Of a stretch of DNA of 29,521 nt, positions 22,698 to 29,521 are shown in pieces. Under the pieces are notes generated by a model. It was not told where the DNA came from and did no database searches. It was given only the letters and a program-made list of their open reading frames with translations. A program made the translations under genes and the position numbers. The stretch is from Saccharofermentans sp. (lineage in GTDB: Bacteria > Bacillota_A > Clostridia > Saccharofermentanales > Saccharofermentanaceae). Where the stretch lies: contig JAILMZ010000046.1 of the NCBI GenBank assembly GCA_024692105.1, positions 1-29,521 on the forward strand, written 5' to 3'. Positions within the stretch are counted from its first letter, which is position 1; every line of letters starts with the position of its first letter.

Positions 22698-23654
22698 ATG
22701 GACAGTAATGTTAATGACAATGAGATAAATGAGATAGTCAAGAACATCATCTCGGATTTTGACGGCGGTAAGAATATCGATGCCATCAAGCTGTTCAGCA
22801 ATCCGGACAAGGATGAAGTAAGGGAACTGGTCGAGAATTTCTTCAGGATCATATATCCCGGTTATTTCCGTGACCGTACATATAAGATCTATAATCCGAA
22901 GAACAGTTTTGCCGTTACCATCGAAGATGTTTTCTATCATCTTAAGAAACAGGTATACAGAGCGCTCGATTATACCAGGAACGAAGACAAGCTTTCGGAT
23001 GATGAGCGTGATAAGGAAAGCTACCGCATCACGACGGAATTCTTCAAGAAGATCCCGACCATCAGGGAATACATAGAGACAGACCTTCTTGCCACTTTGG
23101 ACGGAGATCCTGCCGCAGGCAATTTCGATGAGATCATCCTCGCATATCCCGGCCTTATGGCGATCACGGTCTACCGCATCGCGCACGAACTCTATCTGCT
23201 CAATGTACCGATCCTTCCCCGTCTCATGACGGAGTATGCGCATTCGGAGACAGGTATCGATATCCATCCGGGCGCTACCATCGGCAAGTATTTTTTCATC
23301 GACCATGGCACGGGTATCGTAGTAGGCGAGACCTCGATCATCGGCAACAACGTAAAGATCTATCAGGGTGTCACCATAGGTGCTCTCTCGACCCGCGGCG
23401 GACAGAAGCTCTCAGGCAAGAAACGTCATCCTACCATCTGCGATAACGTTACGATATATGCCAATGCTTCGATCCTCGGAGGCGAGACGGTCATCGGTGA
23501 GAATACTATAGTCGGAGGCAATACTTTCATCACGCGTTCCATCGATGCGAACTCGAGAGTCAGCATGAAGAACCTTGAGATGGAGTATAAGAACGACAGC
23601 GAGCACAAGACCAAGGATATCGATCAGGGCGAAGTGTGGTTCTACACCATCTGA
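22698..23654 (+). CDS. cysE: Serine O-acetyltransferase (EpsC/CysE type)
   Basis: 318 residues, longer at the N-terminus than minimal CysE, as in EpsC-type enzymes. An alpha-helical N-terminal region (~1-180) is followed by a left-handed beta-helix acetyltransferase domain built of hexapeptide repeats. Key segments are HSETGIDIHPGATIG, FFIDHGTGIVVGET (catalytic His), KIYQGVTIGA and KKRHPTICDNVTIYANASILGG. It makes O-acetylserine from serine and acetyl-CoA, the first step of cysteine synthesis in the cytoplasm. SD GAGGT precedes the ATG. It is convergent with the membrane protein at 23673. Confidence 0.93.
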   Translation: MDSNVNDNEINEIVKNIISDFDGGKNIDAIKLFSNPDKDEVRELVENFFRIIYPGYFRDRTYKIYNPKNSFAVTIEDVFYHLKKQVYRALDYTRNEDKLSDDERDKESYRITTEFFKKIPTIREYIETDLLATLDGDPAAGNFDEIILAYPGLMAITVYRIAHELYLLNVPILPRLMTEYAHSETGIDIHPGATIGKYFFIDHGTGIVVGETSIIGNNVKIYQGVTIGALSTRGGQKLSGKKRHPTICDNVTIYANASILGGETVIGENTIVGGNTFITRSIDANSRVSMKNLEMEYKNDSEHKTKDIDQGEVWFYTI

Positions 23655-23672
23655 TCTGACTTTCGGTTTTTC

Positions 23673-24410
23673 TCAGGCTTTTACTTCTCTGCGGAATACT
23701 GTGTGACGGCCTTTCCTGATGATGATGGGGAGCATGCCTATTAATGCACCGAGAGATTCTATCATCAGATCCTGCATCGTGTCATGAAGGCCTATATCAA
23801 GATAGCCGCCGATACCCAGAGGCTTTCCGTTAACGACGACCTCATTTATGTCTTTGATGACCCCGTTAAACTCCGGATTCTGATTCAGTTTTACGGACAA
23901 GATCGAAGTGATCACGGTATCTGTCTGAGTATCCAGACCGAGTCCCATATCCAAGGCGTATTCGACGAATTCCCACGCGACCGACAGTGCCATTGAGCAG
24001 CAAAGTCCGAAGAGGGCAAGAAGCCAGAAACTGACTTCGATATCTTTTCCGCGGCAGAGCTTTCTTGCCAGCTCGATACCCAGCAGAGAAAAGATGATCC
24101 CGGCAGACAGATGCAGGAACTTGTCCCATAAGGGCAGGCTGATGTAAAGATCATATGTGTGTCCGAGCATGGGTCCGATGGAATAGGTCAGGCCGATGAT
24201 AAAGGCGGGAAGAGTAAGTTTCTGCCTGAACAGGTATTCCACCAAAAACGGAAGCGGAACAAACGCTATGGTAAGTGCCGTCAATGCAGTGCGCGTCCAT
24301 TCGCCTGTCATGGAGATCATGATCAGAGATATGACCGTAAAGATCTCGGTAAGCACGAACAAGACCAGCTTGGGAGTATCTATTTTCTTGTCTTTTAAAC
24401 TGTTGCCCAT
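23673..24410 (-). CDS. Polytopic membrane protein, YjdF/DUF2238-like
   Basis: 245 residues with about 7 hydrophobic segments. Conserved-looking polar positions sit in or near membrane helices: LWDKFLHLSAGIIFSLLGIELA, MALSVAWEFVEYALDMGLG and HDTMQDLMIESLGALIGMLP. This order (D.F.H, WE..E, DT..D) fits the YjdF/DUF2238 family of uncharacterised membrane proteins. The function is unknown. GAGGG lies 4 bases before the ATG, with an extended -10 TGCTATAAT upstream. Confidence 0.65.
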   Translation of the reverse strand: MGNSLKDKKIDTPKLVLFVLTEIFTVISLIMISMTGEWTRTALTALTIAFVPLPFLVEYLFRQKLTLPAFIIGLTYSIGPMLGHTYDLYISLPLWDKFLHLSAGIIFSLLGIELARKLCRGKDIEVSFWLLALFGLCCSMALSVAWEFVEYALDMGLGLDTQTDTVITSILSVKLNQNPEFNGVIKDINEVVVNGKPLGIGGYLDIGLHDTMQDLMIESLGALIGMLPIIIRKGRHTVFRREVKA

Positions 24411-24435
24411 AAACCCTCAATGAAAAAACATGCCC

Positions 24436-24444
24436 ATTATAGCA
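24436..24444 (-). promoter_or_regulatory. Extended -10 promoter of the YjdF-like gene
   Basis: TGCTATAAT on the minus strand, 26 bases before the ATG, with no recognisable -35. Confidence 0.55.
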
Positions 24445-24473
24445 TTACCCGGCATTCAGGGGTTATTAGGGCC

Positions 24474-24836
24474 TTATTCATGCAGTACATCTTTGGTGGC
24501 GATAACATCAGTGCCGGTCCCGCCGGCATCCTTTACGATGACATCGCCTATCTTGACCGGCGACTTGGCACAGGCCTTCTTGATGTCGCTCATGACGTCT
24601 GTGATCTTATCCTTTGGAATATCACCTGCCGTCTTTACCGACACAACGGCGATCTCTCCGCCTTCGACGGGGACTGTCGATGTTACGGTCCTTACGGGCG
24701 CAGTTACTTCCTGCACGCCGTAATCTTCGCCTCTGGGGCATGTGTTGCCTGTTACGGTCACTTCAGAGCCGTTCACGGAGACTTTCAGGGAACAACCCAT
24801 CGGGCATCTTATGCAGGTAAGGTTATACTCTTCCAT
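24474..24836 (-). CDS. DUF1667 protein, small Cys-rich partner of the glycerol-3-phosphate dehydrogenase
   Basis: 120 residues. CIRCPMGCSLKV and GNTCPRGEDYGVQE carry four cysteines (C..C..C, then C), the DUF1667 pattern that recalls the iron-sulfur N-terminus of molybdopterin oxidoreductases. The rest is a small alpha/beta domain with VPVEGGEIAVVSVKTAGDIPKDKI. In Clostridia this gene regularly follows GlpA-like and GlpB-like flavoproteins, as here. An electron-transfer or structural role is inferred. Its SD GGAGGAC overlaps the end of the upstream gene; the gap is 4 bases. Confidence 0.9.
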   Translation of the reverse strand: MEEYNLTCIRCPMGCSLKVSVNGSEVTVTGNTCPRGEDYGVQEVTAPVRTVTSTVPVEGGEIAVVSVKTAGDIPKDKITDVMSDIKKACAKSPVKIGDVIVKDAGGTGTDVIATKDVLHE

Positions 24837-24840
24837 TATT

Positions 24841-26100
24841 TCAGTCCTCCAGACAGATCCTTATCGTGTCTTCAGGCGATGCGCCCTCGAGTTCTTTTTT
24901 GAGGAGCACTACCTGTTCCATCTCGCCCGGCTTGACGATGTTCTTCTTCTGTTCGCGGATCTTGCGGTCTCCAAGATATACTGCGATCTTCTTATCCCTG
25001 TATACCATGTCCACTCTGAACCTTACCGTGAGACTGTCTTCCATCTGTGCAGGCGAGATATACTGCGGTACCGTATAGCGGACACCGCCGCTCGTGACCA
25101 CCTGGAGGTCAAAGCCTTCGGAAGGACTGTTGCCTGCAACATACTGCGCGGCCATCTGTCCTGCGCGCATTGCTTCCTGCGAGACATAATCCACGAGGTC
25201 ATGCACATGCAGGACATTACCGCACGCGAAAACGCCCGCTATGCTCGTCTCAAGGTCATCTCTTACATCAGGTCCGCCGGTAACGCGGTTGATATCGATG
25301 CCTGCCTGTCTCGTGAGTTCGTTCTCCGGGAGAAGTCCGCAGGAGAGCAGAAGGGTATCGCAGTCGTAGTGGACAGCGGTGCCGGGGATGATGCTGCGGT
25401 CTTCCGCGACCTCAGAGATGTCAATGCCGGTAACGCGTTCCTTGCCGTATATTTTCGAGACGGTGTGGCTCAAAAGAAGAGGTATGCCGAAGTCATCGAG
25501 ACACTGTGTGATGTTACGCTGGAGTCCGCCGGAGTAGGGCATGAGCTCTGCAACGCACAGGACCTTCGCGCCTTCCAATGTCATGCGTCTTGCCATGATG
25601 AGACCGATGTCTCCTGAACCCAGGATGACGACTCTTTTTCCCACGCACTTTCCTTCGATGTTAACGAGGCGCTGGGCAGTGCCTGCGGTATATACGCCGG
25701 CGGGGCGGAAACCCGGAATCCCTAGCGCGCCTCTGGGACGCTCACGGCAACCCATGGCAAGCACGACGGCACCAGCTTCGACCGTTACGACGCCTTCTGC
25801 GCCGTTCATGTAAGTGACGTGCCTGTCTTCGGAGACATCCGTAACGATGGTATCGAGCTTGCACTCGATGTTCCTTTCCCTTACCTGTGATATGAACCTT
25901 GCCGCATACTCGGGGCCTGTGAGTTCTTCCTTGAAAGTGTGCAGGCCGAATCCGTTATGTATGCACTGGTTCAGTATGCCTCCAAGGTGGTCGTCACGCT
26001 CGATGACGAGGATGTCCCTTTCGCCTGCATCGTATGCCGATACCGCTGCCGCAAGACCTGCAGGTCCGCCGCCGATTATGACTATATTCCGCTTAACCAT
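24841..26100 (-). CDS. FAD/NAD-dependent oxidoreductase, GlpB-like partner
   Basis: About 419 residues. It has two dinucleotide-binding motifs, GGGPAG near residue 8 for FAD and GSGDIG in the middle for NAD(P). It also has MGCRERPRG, VYTAGTAQ and the late ACGNVLHVHDLVDYVSQEA, which contacts FAD. This is the pyridine-nucleotide-disulfide-oxidoreductase-like subunit that accompanies GlpA in clostridial anaerobic glycerol-3-phosphate dehydrogenases. The ATG at 26100 is chosen: AAAGGAGG lies 10 bases upstream and the Rossmann start follows at once. It overlaps the end of the GlpA-like gene by 8 bases. Confidence 0.9.
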   Translation of the reverse strand: MVKRNIVIIGGGPAGLAAAVSAYDAGERDILVIERDDHLGGILNQCIHNGFGLHTFKEELTGPEYAARFISQVRERNIECKLDTIVTDVSEDRHVTYMNGAEGVVTVEAGAVVLAMGCRERPRGALGIPGFRPAGVYTAGTAQRLVNIEGKCVGKRVVILGSGDIGLIMARRMTLEGAKVLCVAELMPYSGGLQRNITQCLDDFGIPLLLSHTVSKIYGKERVTGIDISEVAEDRSIIPGTAVHYDCDTLLLSCGLLPENELTRQAGIDINRVTGGPDVRDDLETSIAGVFACGNVLHVHDLVDYVSQEAMRAGQMAAQYVAGNSPSEGFDLQVVTSGGVRYTVPQYISPAQMEDSLTVRFRVDMVYRDKKIAVYLGDRKIREQKKNIVKPGEMEQVVLLKKELEGASPEDTIRICLED

Positions 26101-27541
26101 TTGCAGTATCCTCCTTTTGCATGAGGATCTCAGAACCGGGGCGGTTCTTGCAGACGTCTTCTTCGGGTATGCCGAGCTCTTCTGCAAGGATGCTTACCGT
26201 GCGGGGAGTGCAGAAGCCTGCCTGGCATCTGCCCATGCCCTGGCGTACGCGGCGCTTGATGCCGTCAAGTGATCTTGCTCCGGGAGTGCGCCTTATGGCA
26301 TCTCTTATCTCGCCTTCGGTGACGTTCTCGCAGCGGCAGACGATCCTGCCGTATTCGGGGTTATCCCGTATAAGGCGGGCTCTTTCTTCCGGATTTAATT
26401 CCAGAGGTTTTACGAAGCCCTTGCGTGTTGATGTGAAGTCCTGCTTGGGCGAAGCTCCGTACTTTGCGGATATCATTTCCGCTATCATCTCGCCGATCGC
26501 AGGAGCGGATGTAAGTCCGGGAGAATCAATTCCCGCAGCATCGAAGAAACCTTCTGCTGCCTCCCTTATAACGAAATCTTTTCCGTCTTCCGTCGCACGC
26601 AGGCCCGAGAAGGAAGTTATCGTCTTTCCGCAGGGAACGGAAGGCACCGACAACTTGGCGGTCGACTTTATGTAATCCATTCCTTCGAGCGTTGTCGCGG
26701 TATCTTCCCTGTCATCCAGGTCTTCCGCGTTAGGGCCGACCATGATGTTGCCGTGCACGGTCGGAGTCACGAGGACACCTTTGCCTTTCGCGGTTGGAAG
26801 CTGGAAGATCGTATAAGAAACTATATCTCCGGCATCGTGGTCGAGCAGAACATATTCGCCTCTCCTGGGCGTGATGTGTATAGGTGAGTCGGGGCATACC
26901 ATGTTGTGGAATCTGTCCGCGTATACACCTGCACAGTTGACGACGGCTCTTGCGCTGATGTCTCCTTTTGTGGTGGAGAGGAGATAGCCGCCGTCTGTTC
27001 CCGAGATGTCTGTGACCTCGGTAAGGAATCTGAATTCGACGCCGTTAGTTGCCGCGTTCTCTGCGAAAGCGACAGTCATGAGGAACGGGCAGACGATACC
27101 GCCGTGAGGCACGAGCAGTGCGAGCTTAACTTCTTCCGAGAGGTTAGGTTCGCGCGCGCGCGCTTCGTCCCCCGTTATTATCCGGAGGTCTTTTACGCCG
27201 TTCTTAATGCCGCGGTCTAAGAGTTCTTCGAGGCCTTTTCTTGAGTCTTCATCGTCGCCGAAAGCGACCACCATCGAGCCGTTCTCCTTGAAAGGAAAAT
27301 CAAGGCTTGCAGACAGCTCCCTTATCATGGCGGCGCCTCTTACATTGAGCTTTGCCTTGAGTGTGCCGGGAACGGCATCATGTCCTGCGTGGACCATGCC
27401 GCTGTTTGCTTTCGAGGTGCCTGAACAGACGTCCTCGTCCTTCTCGATCACGCAGGTCTTAAGGTCGTACCGCGACAGTTCCATCGCGACCGCACAGCCT
27501 GTAACTCCCGCTCCGATAATAACGACATCATAATCAGGCAT
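26093..27541 (-). CDS. glpA: GlpA-like FAD-dependent glycerol-3-phosphate dehydrogenase with [2Fe-2S] domain
   Basis: 482 residues. The N-terminal DAO-type FAD domain starts VVIIGAGVTGCAVAMELSRY and contains KANSGMVHAGHDA and TPRRGEYVLLD. The C-terminal BFD-like domain (~400-450) has CRCENV and GRCQAGFC, four Cys for a [2Fe-2S] cluster. The enzyme oxidises glycerol-3-phosphate to dihydroxyacetone phosphate at the membrane, with electrons passing through the following subunits. SD GGAGG is 8 bases before the ATG. It is first in the three-gene operon; the lipoprotein gene ends 18 bases upstream. No glycerol kinase or facilitator is in the window. Confidence 0.88.
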   Translation of the reverse strand: MPDYDVVIIGAGVTGCAVAMELSRYDLKTCVIEKDEDVCSGTSKANSGMVHAGHDAVPGTLKAKLNVRGAAMIRELSASLDFPFKENGSMVVAFGDDEDSRKGLEELLDRGIKNGVKDLRIITGDEARAREPNLSEEVKLALLVPHGGIVCPFLMTVAFAENAATNGVEFRFLTEVTDISGTDGGYLLSTTKGDISARAVVNCAGVYADRFHNMVCPDSPIHITPRRGEYVLLDHDAGDIVSYTIFQLPTAKGKGVLVTPTVHGNIMVGPNAEDLDDREDTATTLEGMDYIKSTAKLSVPSVPCGKTITSFSGLRATEDGKDFVIREAAEGFFDAAGIDSPGLTSAPAIGEMIAEMISAKYGASPKQDFTSTRKGFVKPLELNPEERARLIRDNPEYGRIVCRCENVTEGEIRDAIRRTPGARSLDGIKRRVRQGMGRCQAGFCTPRTVSILAEELGIPEEDVCKNRPGSEILMQKEDTANG

Positions 27542-27559
27542 GAGAAATACCTCCGTGTT

Positions 27560-28147
27560 TTACGGCTTGGGATAACCCAGTGCGTCCAGGAATTCTCCTA
27601 TCTCTTTCTTTGCTCCGCTGACTTCGGCACTGCTGTTGATGTTGCCGAGATAAGCCATTACGACAACGTCATCCTTCCAGATGAGGATGTCGTAGTAAGG
27701 ACAATAACTGTCATCGTCTTCGAAGTCGCCGTTAAGGACTATATAACCGGAATCATCCGTGGAGTCATAACCCTTTGACCCGCTGAACTTACCGCCCGTG
27801 TTGCTGAGCACGTCGGAATACAGTTCCTCGTAATACTCATAGAGCTCGCCGGCTTCTTCCGTGCTGGCAAACTTGGAGTAATAGTAGCAGCAGCACTGTG
27901 TCTCGGCATCGATCTCGGATTCGATCTCGAACGTGGTGCCGTCGGGGAATGAGAATGAATCGTTGCCGTAAGCAATGTAGTCCGAATCAGTCAGACCTAT
28001 CGATTCAAGGGCATCGATCCAATCTTCTTCGTCAATATCGTCAAGCGAATCGACGTCTATCTTTGTCGTGGTAAACATATCGCATCCTGCAAAGGATACG
28101 AGCATAAGCGCAGACATAGTTCCTGCGATGATATTGCATATTTTCAT
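27560..28147 (-). CDS. Putative lipoprotein of unknown function
   Basis: About 195 residues. MKICNIIAGTMSALMLVSFAGC is a lipoprotein signal with lipobox Cys. The mature part is very acidic with Asp/Ser/Tyr-rich stretches and an unusual CCCYYYSKF segment. No family is recognised. The ATG at 28147 is preceded by AGGAGG. A TATAAT lies at 28194-28199 on the minus strand without a good -35. Being 18 bases upstream of glpA it may be in that transcript, but its function need not be related. Confidence 0.72.
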   Translation of the reverse strand: MKICNIIAGTMSALMLVSFAGCDMFTTTKIDVDSLDDIDEEDWIDALESIGLTDSDYIAYGNDSFSFPDGTTFEIESEIDAETQCCCYYYSKFASTEEAGELYEYYEELYSDVLSNTGGKFSGSKGYDSTDDSGYIVLNGDFEDDDSYCPYYDILIWKDDVVVMAYLGNINSSAEVSGAKKEIGEFLDALGYPKP

Positions 28148-28207
28148 GACTTCCTCCTGACATGGCAACGGATATACCGATGCCGATGCTGTTATTATAC
28201 ATTGTTA

Positions 28208-29248
28208 TCAGAAGTAATGCGGAGGGAACACCATGCAGATGTCCTTGAGGAACTTGCTGAAAGATGCAAGGTCAAAGAGTATTCCGCCGAACAGGAAGCA
28301 AAGTATCAGGTATACGGGAAGCACCGCAGAGAGCACTTTGGCCGGTGATACCTTGAAGGGGAGCAATATTATGACAACGCCGATGGCCAGGGACAGAGCG
28401 ATGACGGCAAGCGTATACAAGACGACTTTCGCGAAAGAGAATTCGATGTTTGCCGCAAGGAAACAGACTGTCGACAGAGCAGATATCGGCACGGCATAGA
28501 TCGCGATCTGGATGAGCGCCATGTATATTCTCTGGACCTTTCCGAATCTCAGATAGATCCTGTTGTCGACATCGGTAAGGAATGACAGCAGACCGAGCAG
28601 GCATGCGGCGTATATGAAAAGTCCCGCGAACTTGTACAGAGGGATCTCGATCTTTTCCGATTTGGTTATCTCGTTGTATTTCTCACCCTGCAGTCCTGTC
28701 AGGACATAGATGCCGTCGCCTTCGATGAAGCCGTTGTAGATATCTTCGATACCGGCATTATCGACGCCGCCCTCATTGTATCCGTAATCTTCAAGAGTGT
28801 TCTCGAGGATAAGGAGTGCGTTGTATCTGAAGAATCTCTCGAAGATCTCTTCGGTGGCAAGCGAAGTAAGGCCGGATGTAGGTGTGGTGATGACAGCAAT
28901 CTCGTGAGGCTTCTTGATGCCTGCGCTCCTCTCAAGGAAATCCTCGGGGATGACAAAACCCGTATTGGCCTTGCCCTGAGCGAGATCATCGAGCATCTCT
29001 TCTTCGCTGTCTACTTCGTAGAAATTGAACACCGATCTCATATCGCAGATCTCTTCAACGATCTCTTCGGTCTTCTCGTTGTCATCGTTGTTCAGGATCG
29101 CTACCGGAAGGTAAGCGGACTTCTCTGATTCGGGTATCAGGATGCAGAATAATGCCAGGGTAATGAGTACTGCTGCCATGACATACATGAAGGGACTCAG
29201 CATGCAGCGCTTGATATTGACTATCATCCTGTTCATAAAGAGTCTCAT
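28208..29248 (-). CDS. ABC-2-type transporter permease subunit
   Basis: 346 residues. One N-terminal membrane helix (MLSPFMYVMAAVLITLALFCIL) is followed by a ~170-residue extracytoplasmic region and about five further helices. The typical ABC-2 ending is FLKDICMVFPPHYF. The large loop after the first helix (AILNNDDNEKTEEIVEEI, GKANTGFVIPEDF) is the hallmark of the YhgE/NatB/DrrB-like permeases that export drugs, lipids or peptides. The start overlaps the end of the upstream permease by 4 bases (ATGA). The ATPase gene must lie outside the window; the substrate is unknown. Confidence 0.85.
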   Translation of the reverse strand: MRLFMNRMIVNIKRCMLSPFMYVMAAVLITLALFCILIPESEKSAYLPVAILNNDDNEKTEEIVEEICDMRSVFNFYEVDSEEEMLDDLAQGKANTGFVIPEDFLERSAGIKKPHEIAVITTPTSGLTSLATEEIFERFFRYNALLILENTLEDYGYNEGGVDNAGIEDIYNGFIEGDGIYVLTGLQGEKYNEITKSEKIEIPLYKFAGLFIYAACLLGLLSFLTDVDNRIYLRFGKVQRIYMALIQIAIYAVPISALSTVCFLAANIEFSFAKVVLYTLAVIALSLAIGVVIILLPFKVSPAKVLSAVLPVYLILCFLFGGILFDLASFSKFLKDICMVFPPHYF

Positions 29249-29521
29249 GCGAACATTGCCCCCATAACATATTGGATAAGATGGTATACGGGACTGTACA
29301 GTGCCGCCGTCTGGAAGAACTTGGGCATGTATTCGACAGGCATCAGACCGCCGGAAAGATACATGATGACCAGACCGGCACCGAATGTTATGAACGATAC
29401 CGTGGATGCTTTCTTGATGCTGTAGGTGAGGCCGGAAGCAATAAACGCTATCAATATGATCACGGGGATCATCAGGAGCAGCGACTTGGCGCCCACGCCG
29501 AGATTAAGGATATTGAGGACC
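29245..29521 (-). CDS. Second ABC-2-type permease, C-terminal part (5' end outside window)
   Basis: The frame is open to the window edge. The visible residues show several hydrophobic helices (LLLMIPVIILIAFIASGLTY, FITFGAGLVIMYLSGGLMP) and the ABC-2 signature SGGLMPVEYMPKFFQTAALYSPVYHLIQ. An internal GTG at 29496 is not the start. It is coupled to the following permease by an ATGA overlap, so the two halves probably form one transporter. Confidence 0.85.
   Translation of the reverse strand, partial: VLNILNLGVGAKSLLLMIPVIILIAFIASGLTYSIKKASTVSFITFGAGLVIMYLSGGLMPVEYMPKFFQTAALYSPVYHLIQYVMGAMFA

Noticed and set aside
22236..23306. Minus-strand open frame of 356 codons
   Set aside because: It is antisense to the TIGR04076-like and serine acetyltransferase genes, both with clear family matches and SDs.
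24742..25617. Plus-strand open frame of 291 codons
   Set aside because: It is antisense to the GlpB-like flavoprotein gene, with no domain or ribosome binding site.

Overview
The window reads as chromosomal DNA of a low-to-moderate GC Gram-positive anaerobe, most likely a plant-fibre-degrading member of the Clostridia (Bacillota) from a gut or rumen setting. The evidence is strong AGGAGG-type ribosome binding sites, sigma-A-like promoters, Rho-independent terminators, tRNA genes with encoded CCA ends, a membrane-anchored GH5 endoglucanase, a DUF1667-type glycerol-3-phosphate dehydrogenase operon and an EpsC-type serine acetyltransferase. Species cannot be given from sequence alone.

Layout. 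1-8 kb: the 3' end of an EF-G-like gene with a bidirectional terminator; a large GT-C-like membrane protein on the minus strand; then a plus-strand run of D-Ala-D-Ala ligase, dCMP deaminase, membrane-anchored GH5 glucanase and a single-pass protein of unknown function. 7.8-13.8 kb, minus strand: an 808-residue single-pass surface protein with a secreted beta-rich module, Thr/Gln repeats and a long disordered cytoplasmic tail; then SDR, SCP2-like protein, SGNH/sialate-O-acetylesterase-like protein, CBS-pair protein and tRNA-Thr. 14-15.8 kb, minus strand: lipoprotein and a fused AzlC-AzlD exporter.

15.8-18.4 kb: tRNA-Ser(GGA), followed by about 2.4 kb bounded on its far side by a degenerate copy of the tRNA-Ser 3' half. 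This looks like an old tRNA-targeted insertion. It holds integrase-arm-like direct repeats, a strong candidate structured RNA with its own terminator, and an ECF sigma/anti-sigma pair, but no integrase. 18.5-20.2 kb: Gfo/Idh/MocA oxidoreductase and FMN reductase. 20.2-22.2 kb: an AAA+ ATPase of the CbbX/SpoVK class carrying an internal domain closely resembling the RNA polymerase alpha C-terminal domain, preceded by a ~279-nt leader with long-range complementarity.

22.3-29.5 kb: TIGR04076-like small protein, serine acetyltransferase, a polytopic membrane protein, a three-gene glycerol-3-phosphate dehydrogenase-like operon, a lipoprotein and two ABC-2 permease halves running off the edge. The most interesting points are the alpha-CTD/AAA+ fusion with its structured leader, the tRNA-Ser insertion with its candidate ncRNA, and the surface proteins that join extracellular modules to cytoplasmic tails.
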